A stretch of 64,000 bases of DNA. Origin: ZC4RG17 sp036259475. Lineage in GTDB: Bacteria > Actinomycetota > Acidimicrobiia > Spongiisociales > ZC4RG35. Numbering within the stretch: position 1 is the stretch's first letter; each line of letters opens with the position of its first letter. A model generated the notes under the pieces. The model made no database searches. It worked only from the letters and a program-made list of their open reading frames with translations, and was not told where the DNA came from. The translations under genes were made by a program, and so were the position numbers. The DNA is taken from the NCBI GenBank assembly GCA_036259475.1, contig DATABS010000059.1, forward strand, positions 15,486-79,485, in the 5' to 3' direction. Positions 53,089 to 61,794 of this stretch are shown here, one piece after another.

Positions 53089-53772
53089 GTGGCCGCCTAT
53101 TTCACTCCCGCCCTGTTTGGGTTCCTGGCGGAGCTCGAAGCCAACAACGACCGCGCCTGGTTCCAGGCGAATCGCGACCGCTACATCGACGACGTCCAGG
53201 AGCCGGCCCTGTCCTTCATCGCCGACTTCGCACCCCGGCTGAAAGGAATCAGCCCCCATTTCAGGGCGGATGCCAAGGTGCAGGGCGGCTCGCTGTTCCG
53301 AATCCATCGGGACACCCGATTCAGCGCCGACAAGACGCCGTACAAGACGAACACCGGGGTGCATTTCCGTCACGAGCGGTCCAAAGACGCCCATGCACCG
53401 GGCTATTACCTGCATCTCCAGCCGGGGGAGTGCTTCATGGGGGCGGGGCTGTGGCATCCCGAGACCAAGGTGGCGTACCAGATCCGCCAGAGAATCGTCG
53501 AGGATCCGGTCGGCTGGGAGACGGCTGCCTATGGAGCGGCCTTCACGGACGTCTACTCGCTGGGCGGCGACTCTTTGGTGCGGGTACCCAAGGGATTCGA
53601 CGCCGACCATCCCCTCATCGACGACCTGAAACGGAAGGACTTCATCGCATCGGTGAGGCTGACGGAGAAACAGGTGACCGGTCCCGAGTTCATGGACGAG
53701 TTCGCCGACCTCTGTGAACGAGCCACGCCGTTCATGGGATTCCTCTGCGGCGCCGTCGGCGTCGAGTTCTAG
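53089..53772 (+). CDS. DUF2461 family protein
   Basis: 227 residues from GTG 53089, the normal length of this family; the frame stays open upstream to 52969 without homologous residues. FTPALFGFLAELEANNDRAWF, SLFRIHRDTRFSADKTPYKTN and YYLHLQPGECFMGAGLWHP are characteristic. The molecular function of DUF2461 is not known. The 140 bases upstream hold the divergent promoters of this gene and the DrrAB operon; no clear box was identified. Confidence 0.85.
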   Translation: MAAYFTPALFGFLAELEANNDRAWFQANRDRYIDDVQEPALSFIADFAPRLKGISPHFRADAKVQGGSLFRIHRDTRFSADKTPYKTNTGVHFRHERSKDAHAPGYYLHLQPGECFMGAGLWHPETKVAYQIRQRIVEDPVGWETAAYGAAFTDVYSLGGDSLVRVPKGFDADHPLIDDLKRKDFIASVRLTEKQVTGPEFMDEFADLCERATPFMGFLCGAVGVEF

Positions 53773-53858
53773 TCCCCCACGACCGCCCTCGGCTGCGCCG
53801 AGTGCTCGGCCGGAACCCGAGAAACACAACGGCCGCGTCGGCGCCGTAAGGTTGGTCC

Positions 53859-54002
53859 GTGTCGTCGTGGTCGTGTCCGTTGTGCGGTGAGGGCGGGAGC
53901 GGCCCGGCGCCGACCGGACGTCAACCACAGCGATGCCGACACTGCGGCGTGCTCGCCTGGTCGGATGACTCCTACGGTGACCCGGAAGACGGCACGCTCT
54001 GA
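53859..54002 (+). CDS. small zinc-ribbon-like protein
   Basis: 47 codons from GTG 53859 to TGA 54000-54002. Two Cys pairs, CPLC near residue 6-9 and CRHC about twenty residues later, form a plausible treble-clef or zinc-ribbon site; the tail is acidic (DDSYGDPEDG). No family recognised and no strong ribosome site. The spacing of the two knuckles is the main support. Confidence 0.4.
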   Translation: MSSWSCPLCGEGGSGPAPTGRQPQRCRHCGVLAWSDDSYGDPEDGTL

Positions 54003-54032
54003 GTCGAGCTCCTGTCCCAACGCCTTCCCCAG

Positions 54033-54385
54033 GTGAGCGTGATTCTGACGGCCGAGGCGAAGGCGAATGGGGACGTTGTCGTGTCCGGGGAAGATGTGGG
54101 CCCTTTCGTCGAGTCGGTTGGGGCGATAGCGACTACGAGTACTGGGTGACGGTCAAGGCCCGCCAGGTCGCGACTCTCGTTGCTCATCTACGTGCCGAAC
54201 TCGACGTCCGCGTCGCCTCCGACGCGCAACCCCCTTCGACCGACCTTCTCGACTTGTCGAAGCGAGAAGGAGCGCATCTCGCTGCCACGCTGCTGCGTAC
54301 TGCCTTCCACGCTCAGAAGTTCGAGTCGAGCAGCGAGTACAGAACCTGGCTCGAAGAAAAGGGTTACCAATTCTCTAGCTATTGA
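54033..54385 (+). pseudogene. hypothetical protein gene split by a frameshift
   Basis: GTG 54033 opens a frame (SVILTAEAKANGDVVVSGED...FVESVG) that runs into TGA 54147-54149. In the +1-shifted frame the text continues as GDSDYEYWVTVKARQVATLV... to a stop at 54383-54385. Adding one base to the G run at 54120-54123 joins the two into a single protein of about 117 residues. Either a real frameshift or a homopolymer sequencing error. Family not recognised. Confidence 0.5.
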
Positions 54386-54392
54386 GCCACGG

Positions 54393-54410
54393 CATATCAG
54401 AAAAGATATG
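54393..54410. promoter_or_regulatory. inverted-repeat operator CATATC-N6-GATATG
   Basis: Perfect 6-bp arms separated by AGAAAA, ending 19 bases before the XRE gene start at 54430. The position and symmetry suit autoregulation by the XRE protein, as in toxin-antitoxin modules. Confidence 0.55.
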
Positions 54411-54429
54411 AGCTGATAGCATTACGGCT

Positions 54430-54753
54430 ATGACCTCGATCCCTCTGGAGCAGTCGATGGCCGACCCCATTCGTCGTTGGCGTCAGACGGCGGGACTCAC
54501 TCAAGCCGAACTGGCGGGCGGTCTGGGCACGACGCAGTCGGCCGTCTCCCGGTGGGAGAACGGCCACGACGAACCGCGTCTGGCGACACTGGCAGCCATC
54601 CTTCGGGTCTGCGGATTGAGAGGCGAAGTGGTGGTCGACATCGATGTGGACCGCGCCCAGATCCGCCAGCAACTTGCCATGTCGCCCCGTCAGCGCCTCG
54701 CCTCGTCGGCCAACGTCAGTCGCATGTTGGCCGCTGCCACCGTGTGGGGATGA
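54430..54753 (+). CDS. XRE-type helix-turn-helix regulator (antitoxin-like)
   Basis: 107 residues. The HTH covers about residues 12-65: RRWRQTAGLTQAELAGGLGT, then SAVSRWENGHDEPRLATLAAIL. ATG 54430 lies just after an inverted repeat. Its stop overlaps the start of a nucleotidyltransferase gene (ATGA), the arrangement seen in XRE/nucleotidyltransferase toxin-antitoxin pairs. Confidence 0.85.
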   Translation: MTSIPLEQSMADPIRRWRQTAGLTQAELAGGLGTTQSAVSRWENGHDEPRLATLAAILRVCGLRGEVVVDIDVDRAQIRQQLAMSPRQRLASSANVSRMLAAATVWG

Positions 54754-55253
54754 CGCCCCAGCCACTCGATCCTGACTGCCTGTTCGCTTCGCTCGATCGC
54801 TACGAAGTCGACTACGTCCTGATCGGCGGAATGGCTGCGGTCTTGCATGGATCTCCCACTGTCACCAACGACGCCGACATCGTTCCGGATGCCCATCCCG
54901 ACAACCTCTCACGACTGTCCGCAGCCCTCATCGATTTGGACGCACGGATCCGCTCGGCCGACGACCCGGCCGGAATCCAGTTCGATCCCCACCCGGCCCT
55001 GATGGCCTCGATCTCGATGCTCGATCTGACGACTAGATGCGGAAACCTCGATCTGGCGTTCTCACCGGCCGGGATCGATGACTACGCCACCCTGTCGGCC
55101 CGGTCCGTCGAGTTCGACCTCGATGGCACGTCAGTGAGGGTGGCTTCCCTCGATGACGTCATCCGCTCCAAGGAGACGGCCGACCGTCCCAGGGACCGAG
55201 CGGTGCTTCCCGTGCTGTATGCCTTACGCGAGGAGATCGCACGACGAGAGTGA
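54750..55253 (+). CDS. nucleotidyltransferase-fold protein (toxin-like)
   Basis: 167 residues from ATG 54750. YEVDYVLIGGMAAVLHGSPTVTNDADIVPD matches the GG(x)-DxD core of AbiEii/DUF6036-type nucleotidyltransferases (Asp pair in NDADIV). Further on, VASLDDVIRSKETADRPRDRAVLPVL resembles the substrate-proximal Lys region of that group. Coupled to the XRE gene, so most likely the toxin or effector half of a two-gene module; target unknown. Confidence 0.8.
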   Translation: MTPQPLDPDCLFASLDRYEVDYVLIGGMAAVLHGSPTVTNDADIVPDAHPDNLSRLSAALIDLDARIRSADDPAGIQFDPHPALMASISMLDLTTRCGNLDLAFSPAGIDDYATLSARSVEFDLDGTSVRVASLDDVIRSKETADRPRDRAVLPVLYALREEIARRE

Positions 55254-55370
55254 CGCTCTCAGGAGTTTCGCTCACGGCGAGCTACCGCCGGTTAGAGGCC
55301 GGCCAGAAGGAGTTGAAACCCTCCCCAGACCGTTCCGTGTCGGCCTATTTACGCTTGGTGGACGGGCGCG

Positions 55371-56804
55371 ATGACGCGAATCGATCCTCAGGGAGGCGGA
55401 GCCGATCACCAAGAGGAGCCTGGAAGGCGTCCTCCAGTCGGTGGACAACCCCGTCGAGATGCTGCGCAACTCGCAGATCGGGGCGTACGTGTACCCCGTC
55501 GTCGCTCCGGAGTTCAGCAACTGGCGCGACGAGCAACGGGCCTGGAGAGAGACGGCGGTTCTGTTCGACCAGTCCCATCACATGGCCGAGCTCATGGTTG
55601 AAGGACCCGACGCCTTCGAGCTGCTCGAAAGCCTCGCCGTCAACAGCTTCGCCGATTTCTCCACCGACCGGGCCAAGCATTTCGTCCCCTGTAAGTACGA
55701 CGGGTAGTCATCGGAGACGTCATCCTGTTCCGTCTCGCCGAGGACAGGTTCAACATGGTGGGCCGGGAACCGACGGTCAACTGGGTGCAGTTTCCATTGC
55801 GAGACCGGCCGCCGCGACGTCGAGTACCAGCGGGATGACCGCTCTCCGTCCCGTCCCGGAGACCAGCCGATCCGGCGGCGTCACTACCGCCTTCAGATCC
55901 AGGGCCCCAACGCGGCTGCCATCATCGAAAAGCTCAACGGGGGGCCCCTTCCCGACATCAAGTTCTTCCACGTCGGCTCCATCCAGGTGCAGGGACGTGA
56001 AGTCCCTGCCTTGCACCACGGCATGGCCGGCGAACCCGGCCTGGAGATCTGGGGACCCTATGAACAGGGAGCCGAAATGCGAGAGGCGATCCTGACCGCG
56101 GGGGAGGAGTTCGGGATCGTCCCGGTCAGGTGGAGGGCGTATGCCCCCAACACCCTCGAGTCGGGCTGGATCCCGTCCCCGCTACCGGCGGTTTACACCG
56201 GCGACACCCTGAAGGCCCACCGGGAGTGGTTGCCGGTGGACCGTTAAGAGGCGGTCGGCTCGATCGGCGGCAGCTTCGTCTCCGCCGACATCCAGGACTA
56301 CTACCTGACACCCCACGCGCTCGGCTACGGGTTCTACGTCAAGTTCGACCGCGACTTCATCGGCCGGGACGCCCTCGAGGAGATGGCCGACAAGCCCCAT
56401 TGGAACAAAGTGACGTTCGAGTGGAACCCCGACGACGTGATCCGCGTGTGGCAATCGCTGTTCGAACCAGAGGGCGACAATCTCAAGTACATCGACCTCC
56501 CCCTCTCCAATTACACGTCGCCTCCTACGACGCCGTGCTGAGGAACGGCCAACTGGTGGGGTACTCGATGTTCAGCGGCTACACGTACAACGAGCGGGCC
56601 TTCCTCTCCCTCGGGACCGTCGTCCCCTCGGTGGAGATAGGCGACGAGCTGACCCTGGTGTGGGGTGAGGAGGACGGAGGGACCGACAAGGCCACCGTCG
56701 AGCGGCACAAGCAGACCGAGATTCAGGTGCGGGTCGCCCCCAGCCCTTACTCGCGGGACGTAGGCGAGTCGTATGAGGGCAGGTGGCGGGGCCAGGCGAC
56801 CTGA
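55371..56804 (+). pseudogene. THF-dependent aromatic O-demethylase-like (LigM/DesA, GcvT fold), interrupted
   Basis: The pieces read as one protein of about 460 residues of the LigM/DesA branch of the GcvT fold: NPVEMLRNSQIGAYVYPVV, FSNWRDEQRAW, AVLFDQSHHMAELMV, VPVRWRAYAPNTLESGW, GYGFYVKFDRDFIGRDALEEM, TLVWGEEDGG. The frame is broken by one base lost at about 55706 (TAG 55705-55707), one gained at about 55792, TAA 56245-56247 where Tyr is expected, and one lost near 56517. The 5' end has no good start in frame. LigM and DesA move methyl groups from vanillate or syringate to tetrahydrofolate. Non-functional as written, unless the indels are sequencing errors. Confidence 0.75.
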
Positions 56805-56817
56805 CTGCCCCGTCGGC

Positions 56818-57888
56818 TCAATACTCCCGGGGAAACACCAGGCCATCCATCAGTTTGCGGGCGGTGCGGACGATCCCGGCCCTGAGAGCCCGCGGCTCGC
56901 CTTCGGTGGCGAGGCGCACCACCGCATCGAAGCTCCCCGACGGGTGCTCGAGGCGGACGACGTCGCCGTCGACCTGAGCCATTTCGGCGGCGGGGGAACC
57001 CGGGAGGAGGCAGGCGGTGGCCACGCTCACCGCCCCGAGCACTCCGATCGCCTGATGGCATCGATGGGGTATGAACGTGCGGGTCGAGAGGGCGCCTCCC
57101 GTCCGGGGCGGGGAAACCAGCGTGAGCTTGGGGACGGTCGTTCCGCTCACGTCCCCGAGGTTCATCATCGGGCCTGCCTTGTGCCGGATGCGCTCCAGCG
57201 TCTCTCGCAGCTCTTCGTTAGCCTCGAGCTCCTCGCAGCTCTCGTCGCCCGACACGCCCAGGTCGGCGGCGCGGAGCACCACTACCGGCATGCCGTTGTC
57301 GACCAGGGTCGCCTCGAACCCCTCGACGTCGTCGACCGTCCGGCCGGTGGGAAGCAGGGCCCCGCTGCTGGAGCCGGCGATGTCCTCGAACTCGATGGTG
57401 ATCCCCGCCGCCGATCCCGGCACGCCGGCGATCTCGGTGTCGCCGGCATACACGGGACGGCCGTCCTCGACCGGGAAGGTCGCCACCGCCACCCCCTCCG
57501 TGTTCTGCATCAGGATGCGGGCCGACACCGGGCCGTCGGGGCCGTCCATGAGACCCCGCTCCCAGGCAAAGGCCCCCACCGCGGCAAGCATGTTGCCGCA
57601 GTTCTGCCGGTCGGTGACCTCGGGCCGGTCCACCGCCACCTGGAGGAACAGGTACTCGAGGTCGACGCCGTCGCGCTCCGAAGGTGAGACGACGGCCACC
57701 TAGGTGGTGAGGGGGTGGGCGCCGCCCACCCCGTCGATCTGGCGGGGGTCGGGCGAGCCCATCACCCGCAGGAGGAGCTGGTCACGCTCCGGCGGGTCGG
57801 AGGGGAGGTCGCCGGCGAGGAAGAAGGCGCCCTTCGACGTGCCGCCGCGCATCAGCATGCAGCGGATCCCTGTGGCTTCGGCACTCAT
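56818..57888 (-). pseudogene. PrpF/GalD-like isomerase (4-oxalomesaconate tautomerase-like) with an internal amber codon
   Basis: From ATG 57888 (GGAGGA upstream) to 56818 the frame has 357 codons with one stop, TAG 57702-57700, where the family has a Lys: GGAHPLTT-TAG-VAVVSPS. CMLMRGGTSKGAFFLAGDLP opens it and DRQNCGNMLAAVGAFAWERG carries the catalytic Cys. PrpF relatives isomerise 2-methylaconitate; GalD tautomerises 4-oxalomesaconate in gallate and protocatechuate breakdown, favoured by the GalB-like and aldolase neighbours. The amber may be a mutation or an error; a GTG right after it could yield an N-truncated 293-residue product lacking the conserved start. Confidence 0.75.
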
Positions 57889-57945
57889 CGATTCGTCCTC
57901 CGCTGGGCAAGATAGCGACCCGGCCGGATGAATAGGGTGGGGGCG

Positions 57946-58674
57946 ATGAATTCGGAATCCGTCCTGGTGATCAGCGCTCACGTCGGCGACTTCGTGTGGC
58001 GGGCGGGCGGCGCCATCGCCCTCTACGCCGCCCGCGGCCACGGTGTCACGGTGGTGTGCCTCTCCTATGGCGAGAGGGGGGAGTCCGCGCGCCTATGGCG
58101 CGAGGGCCTGACCCTCGAGCAGGTGAAGGAGGCCCGCCACGCGGAGGCGGTGGCCGCCACCAACGCCCTGGGAGCCGACCTGATCACGTTCGACGCCGAC
58201 GACTATCCCCTCGTGGAGACGCCCGAGCTCCTCGACCGGCTGGTGGGCCTGTACCGGGAGGTCCGCCCGACGGTGGTACTGACCCACACCGAGCGCGATC
58301 CGTGGAACCGCGACCACGAGGTGGCCCACTCGGCGGCGACCAAGGCCCGCATCCTGGCCCAGGCGGCGGGCTACGACCCGGGCCGCGAGGTGATCGCAGC
58401 GCCCCCGGTGTTTCTCTTCGAACCTCACCAGACCGAATACTCCGGATTCATGCCCGACGTGCTGCTCGACATAACCGAAGTGTGGAATCGCAAGCTGGAG
58501 GCGATGTACTGCATGGAGGGCCAGCAGCATTTGTGGGACTACTACACCGACGTGGCGGTCCGGCGGGGAGTCCAGGCCCGCCGCAACTCTGGGCCCAACC
58601 TGGGGCTCGTGGCCGACACCAAGGCGGAGGCGTACCAGCGGGTGTATCCCCAGGTGGCGGGGGAGCTCGCCTAG
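57946..58674 (+). CDS. galB: PIG-L-fold 4-oxalomesaconate hydratase-like protein (GalB-like)
   Basis: 242 residues. VISAHVGDFVWRAGGA gives the PIG-L zinc motif (His12, Asp15), VLTHTERDPWNRDHEVAH the third ligand, and GGAIALYAARGHGVTVV the fold core. The wording and length fit GalB, which hydrates 4-oxalomesaconate in gallate degradation, better than GlcNAc deacetylases. ATG 57946 is used because GGTGGGGGCG precedes it; ATG 57928 is possible. The aldolase gene begins at the base after its stop, supporting consecutive steps: hydration, then cleavage. Confidence 0.82.
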   Translation: MNSESVLVISAHVGDFVWRAGGAIALYAARGHGVTVVCLSYGERGESARLWREGLTLEQVKEARHAEAVAATNALGADLITFDADDYPLVETPELLDRLVGLYREVRPTVVLTHTERDPWNRDHEVAHSAATKARILAQAAGYDPGREVIAAPPVFLFEPHQTEYSGFMPDVLLDITEVWNRKLEAMYCMEGQQHLWDYYTDVAVRRGVQARRNSGPNLGLVADTKAEAYQRVYPQVAGELA

Positions 58675-59379
58675 ATGAGCGAGGGAAGGATCGCCCGAAC
58701 GATCCGGCGGGCCGACCCTGAAGTCCTCGCCGGCCTGGAGGCGGCGGGGGTGGCCACCGTCCATGAGGCCGGATCCGCCGTCTTGCTTTCCACCGAAATA
58801 ACTCCGATCCAACAGGGCGTTCGGGTGGCCGGCTCGGCGGTCACCGTCTCGTGTCCGCCCGGTGACAACCTGATGCTCCACGCCGCCGTCGAGACGATCG
58901 AGCCTGGCGACATCCTGGTCGTCGCCACCACCGCTCTCTCCGACAACGGCATGTTCGGTGAGCTGCTCGCCGTATCGGTCATGGCCAGAGGCTGCCGGGG
59001 GCTGGTGATCGACGCCGGGGTGCGCGACGTGGCCGAGCTGCGTTTCATGCGGTTCCCGGTGTGGACCCGGATCATCCACGCCCAGGGAACCACCAAGACC
59101 GGCGTCGGCTCGGTCAACTTCCCGGTGCGGTGCGGGGGAGCGGAGATCAACCCGGGCGACGTCGTGGTGGCCGACGACGACGGTGTGGCCGTGGTGGAAC
59201 GTCACCGGGCAGGCGAAGTGCTGGAGGCCGCCAGGACGCGTCTAGACCGCGAGGAGGAGATCCGGAGGCGGCTCTCGGGCGGCGAGCTGGGTCTCGACCT
59301 CTACGGGTTGCGCCGGCGTCTCGGTGACCTAGGCGTGCGCTGGGTCGACGACGAAGCCGATCCACCCGCGATCCACTGA
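58675..59379 (+). CDS. RraA-like 4-carboxy-4-hydroxy-2-oxoadipate aldolase
   Basis: 234 residues, slightly longer than RraA itself. GELLAVSVMARGCRGLVIDAGVRD contains the GxRD substrate/metal motif with Arg and Asp, and DNLMLHAAVETIEPGDILVV the preceding block. ProA/LigK enzymes with this sequence cleave 4-carboxy-4-hydroxy-2-oxoadipate to pyruvate and oxaloacetate, the last step of 4,5-cleavage of protocatechuate and gallate. The start ATG 58675 abuts the GalB stop. Confidence 0.82.
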   Translation: MSEGRIARTIRRADPEVLAGLEAAGVATVHEAGSAVLLSTEITPIQQGVRVAGSAVTVSCPPGDNLMLHAAVETIEPGDILVVATTALSDNGMFGELLAVSVMARGCRGLVIDAGVRDVAELRFMRFPVWTRIIHAQGTTKTGVGSVNFPVRCGGAEINPGDVVVADDDGVAVVERHRAGEVLEAARTRLDREEEIRRRLSGGELGLDLYGLRRRLGDLGVRWVDDEADPPAIH

Positions 59380-59396
59380 GCGGCGCCGGAGCGGGG

Positions 59397-60389
59397 TCAG
59401 CCTTCGGGCGCCGGTACCGGCGGGGTGCCGTGGGTGTGGAACGACTCGATCGTCTTCAATCCCCACGCCTGGCCCTTGGCCCGGTCGGCCTCGGTCCAGG
59501 TGATCAGTTTCCAGTCGGGAGCCAGCACCAGCCGGGCCCCGGCGTTGACCAGCTCGATCCGGTTCCCGCCCGGCTCCCACACGTAGAGGAAGAACGACTG
59601 CTGGATGGAGTGCTTGTGCGGTCCCGTTTCGATGAATACGCCGTTTTCCAGGCAGATGTCGGCGCCCCGGAGGATGTCCTCGCGCTGGTCGACGGCGAAG
59701 GCGACGTGATGCAGCCGTCCCGGCGTCTTCGTCCAGTCGTCGGTGTAGACCACGTCGTAGCCCTTGTTGGTGAACGTGAACCAGATCCCCGCGACCCGGC
59801 CGTCGTCCAACTGGATCTGTTCGGTGGGTTTCGCCCCCAGGACGGACACCAGGAAGTCGCGGTTGGCCTCCACGTCGGCCGCCAGGTAGTTGACGTGGTC
59901 GAGACGCCGCACCCCGATGCCGTGATCGGGTCGGCGTTGGGCCTGGTTCTTCAACGCCGGTGCTGCCTCCTCCGAGGGGATGAAGAACTCCGACTCGAAA
60001 TAGACGTCCCACTCGTGTCCGTCCGGGTCGACGAAACCGTAGGTCGCTCCGCGTCCGGGCAGCCCGTGGCGCCACCCCCGGCCCAAACCGGCCGCCTCGA
60101 TCTCGTCCACCCGACGCTGCAGGGCCGATTCGTCTGTCACCCGCAGCCCAACCCTCCCGATGCCGGCCTGATCGCGGGCCGTCAACTTGAGACTGAACCG
60201 CTCGTAGTCGTCCCATGTGCGCAGATACGCCGTGTCGGAGGCCGACTCGATCGTGTCCATCGACAGGATGTCGATGAAGAAGCGAAGGCTTTCTTCGAAG
60301 GCGGGAGTGAACAGCTCCACATAACCGACATGGCTGATATCGAGGTTGGTCCTGATGTCGTTTCTCCCGGTCGCCTTCCGAGCTCTCAC
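59397..60389 (-). CDS. type I extradiol dioxygenase (VOC superfamily, catechol 2,3-dioxygenase-like)
   Basis: 330 residues from GTG 60389; the frame is open further up without family residues. Two VOC modules: the first starts DISHVGYVELFTPAFEESL, the second RLDHVNYLAADVEANRDFL. The second module holds a complete iron triad: His in LDHVNYL, His in RLHHVAFAV and Glu in GGNRIELVN. It should cleave a catecholic ring next to the hydroxyls. Convergent with the aldolase gene and divergent from the LigM remnant at 60466. Substrate unverified. Confidence 0.8.
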   Translation of the reverse strand: MRARKATGRNDIRTNLDISHVGYVELFTPAFEESLRFFIDILSMDTIESASDTAYLRTWDDYERFSLKLTARDQAGIGRVGLRVTDESALQRRVDEIEAAGLGRGWRHGLPGRGATYGFVDPDGHEWDVYFESEFFIPSEEAAPALKNQAQRRPDHGIGVRRLDHVNYLAADVEANRDFLVSVLGAKPTEQIQLDDGRVAGIWFTFTNKGYDVVYTDDWTKTPGRLHHVAFAVDQREDILRGADICLENGVFIETGPHKHSIQQSFFLYVWEPGGNRIELVNAGARLVLAPDWKLITWTEADRAKGQAWGLKTIESFHTHGTPPVPAPEG

Positions 60390-60465
60390 TCTACGGCCCC
60401 GCCCCGGTCCGTCCTGCCGAAGGGGATATCCGCGGAGCCGGCGACGACCGAGGAGGAACTTCGAT

Positions 60466-60720
60466 ATGGCCCACAGTCTGGAGGAGCTCGTCGAATCCAC
60501 CGGCAACATCGTGGAGATGCTGCGCAACGCCCAGGTGGGGCCCAATGTCTATCCCGTCCAGGCCGAGTTCACCAACTGGCGTGACGAAAGGAAGGCTGGC
60601 AGACGACAGCCATTCTCTTCGACCTCCTACCACATGGTGGATTTGGCTCTGGAAGGTCCCGGTGCCCTCGATCTGCTCCAGCACGTCGGCTACAACACCT
60701 TCCAGGGCTTCACGAGATCC
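60466..60720 (+). pseudogene. 5' remnant of a LigM-like O-demethylase gene
   Basis: ATG 60466 is preceded by a strong GAGGAGG site. The first 40 residues (SLEELVESTGNIVEMLRNAQ, VYPVQAEFTNWRDE) are closely related to the interrupted copy at 55371-56804. Near 60598 and 60630 the frame is shifted out and back (one base and two bases missing), and homology stops at about 60715 (YNTFQGF), 15 bases before the livM stop codon. About 380 C-terminal residues are missing, so it is a dead fragment. Confidence 0.7.
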
Positions 60721-60729
60721 GGGCGGAGG

Positions 60730-61794
60730 TCAGTCCGGTCCCGTACTCACGGCACGCCCGGGAGTCGTATCGGGCCGACTAGCCGGGTCGTCGCCGCCGC
60801 CCAGCAGGCTGCGGAGGGTGGGGATCAGCCCCCGGCGGATCCACAGGAACAGGACGATGATGAGCGCCCCGTATGCCACCAGCCGGAGCTGGCCCAGCTC
60901 GATGAGCAGCTCGTCGATGACGGTGAACACTACGGCTCCCAGGATAGGCCCGAGCAGCGTGCCGATCCCGCCGAAGGCGAGCATGACGATCACCACCACA
61001 TCCACCTGGGCGAAGCCGAAGGTGGTCGGGTTGACCCGGCCGGCGGTGAAGCTGTAGGTGGCCCCGGCCAGTCCCAGCATGCCCGAGCCGGCCAGGGCGG
61101 CGTACACCCGGTAGCGGGTCACGTTCACGCCGGCCAGTTCGGCGGCGACTTCGTCGTCGCGGAGAGCGCGGAACGCCCAGCCGATGTAGGAGCGGCGGAG
61201 GAGGGCATGGACGAGCAGGAAGAGCAGTACCAAGCCGAGCATGACGTAGTAGGGCGGGATCCGTGCCCGGAGGAACGTTTCGGCTCCGGCGGCGATCGGA
61301 TTCCCGGCATCCCCTCCGGTCACGCTGCTCACGCCCAGCACCAGATTCTCGAACGAGAGGGCAAAGATCAACGTCACGATCCCGGTGAAGATCACTCCCA
61401 GGGAGCGTCGGACTGCCACCCAGCTGAGCAGTCCTCCGATGAGGCTGGCAGCGAGGGTGGCCAGCAGGATGCTGGCGACGATCGGCAAACCCACCTGGTC
61501 GGCGAGGATGGCGGCGCCGTAGCCTCCCACGCCGGCCAGGGCGCCGACGCACAAGAACAGCTGGCCGGTGCTTCCGAAGATCAGGTTGAAGGCGATGGCG
61601 TAGCAGCCGAAGGCGAGTCCCAGGACGGCCACCCCGGTGAGGACACGGGAGCTGCCCACCCACAACGGGACCAGCGCCAGCGCCGCCCCGGTGGCGGCGA
61701 TCGTGGCGAGCAGGTTGGGCCAGGAGCGAGCGGTGTGCGCCTCCGCCCCTCCCACCAGGGAAGTGCCGTGGGCGGCGGTGAAGCTTTCGCTCAT
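60730..61794 (-). CDS. livM: branched-chain amino acid-type ABC permease LivM
   Basis: 354 residues from ATG 61794, about nine hydrophobic helices. GCYAIAFNLIFGSTGQLFLCVGALAGVGGYGAA and the EAA-like loop RALRDDEVAAELAGVNVTRYRVYA identify LivM. ATGA overlap with livH. With a catabolic block beside it, this importer more likely takes up an aromatic or carboxylic acid than leucine. The C-terminal end abuts the LigM remnant. Confidence 0.9.
   Translation of the reverse strand: MSESFTAAHGTSLVGGAEAHTARSWPNLLATIAATGAALALVPLWVGSSRVLTGVAVLGLAFGCYAIAFNLIFGSTGQLFLCVGALAGVGGYGAAILADQVGLPIVASILLATLAASLIGGLLSWVAVRRSLGVIFTGIVTLIFALSFENLVLGVSSVTGGDAGNPIAAGAETFLRARIPPYYVMLGLVLLFLLVHALLRRSYIGWAFRALRDDEVAAELAGVNVTRYRVYAALAGSGMLGLAGATYSFTAGRVNPTTFGFAQVDVVVIVMLAFGGIGTLLGPILGAVVFTVIDELLIELGQLRLVAYGALIIVLFLWIRRGLIPTLRSLLGGGDDPASRPDTTPGRAVSTGPD

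Noticed and set aside
56245..57702. Recoding of TAA 56245 (LigM-like) or TAG 57700 (GalD-like) as sense codons
   Set aside because: They replace ordinary Tyr and Lys codons, no recoding signal was seen, and the LigM-like gene has frameshifts as well; mutation or sequencing error is simpler.
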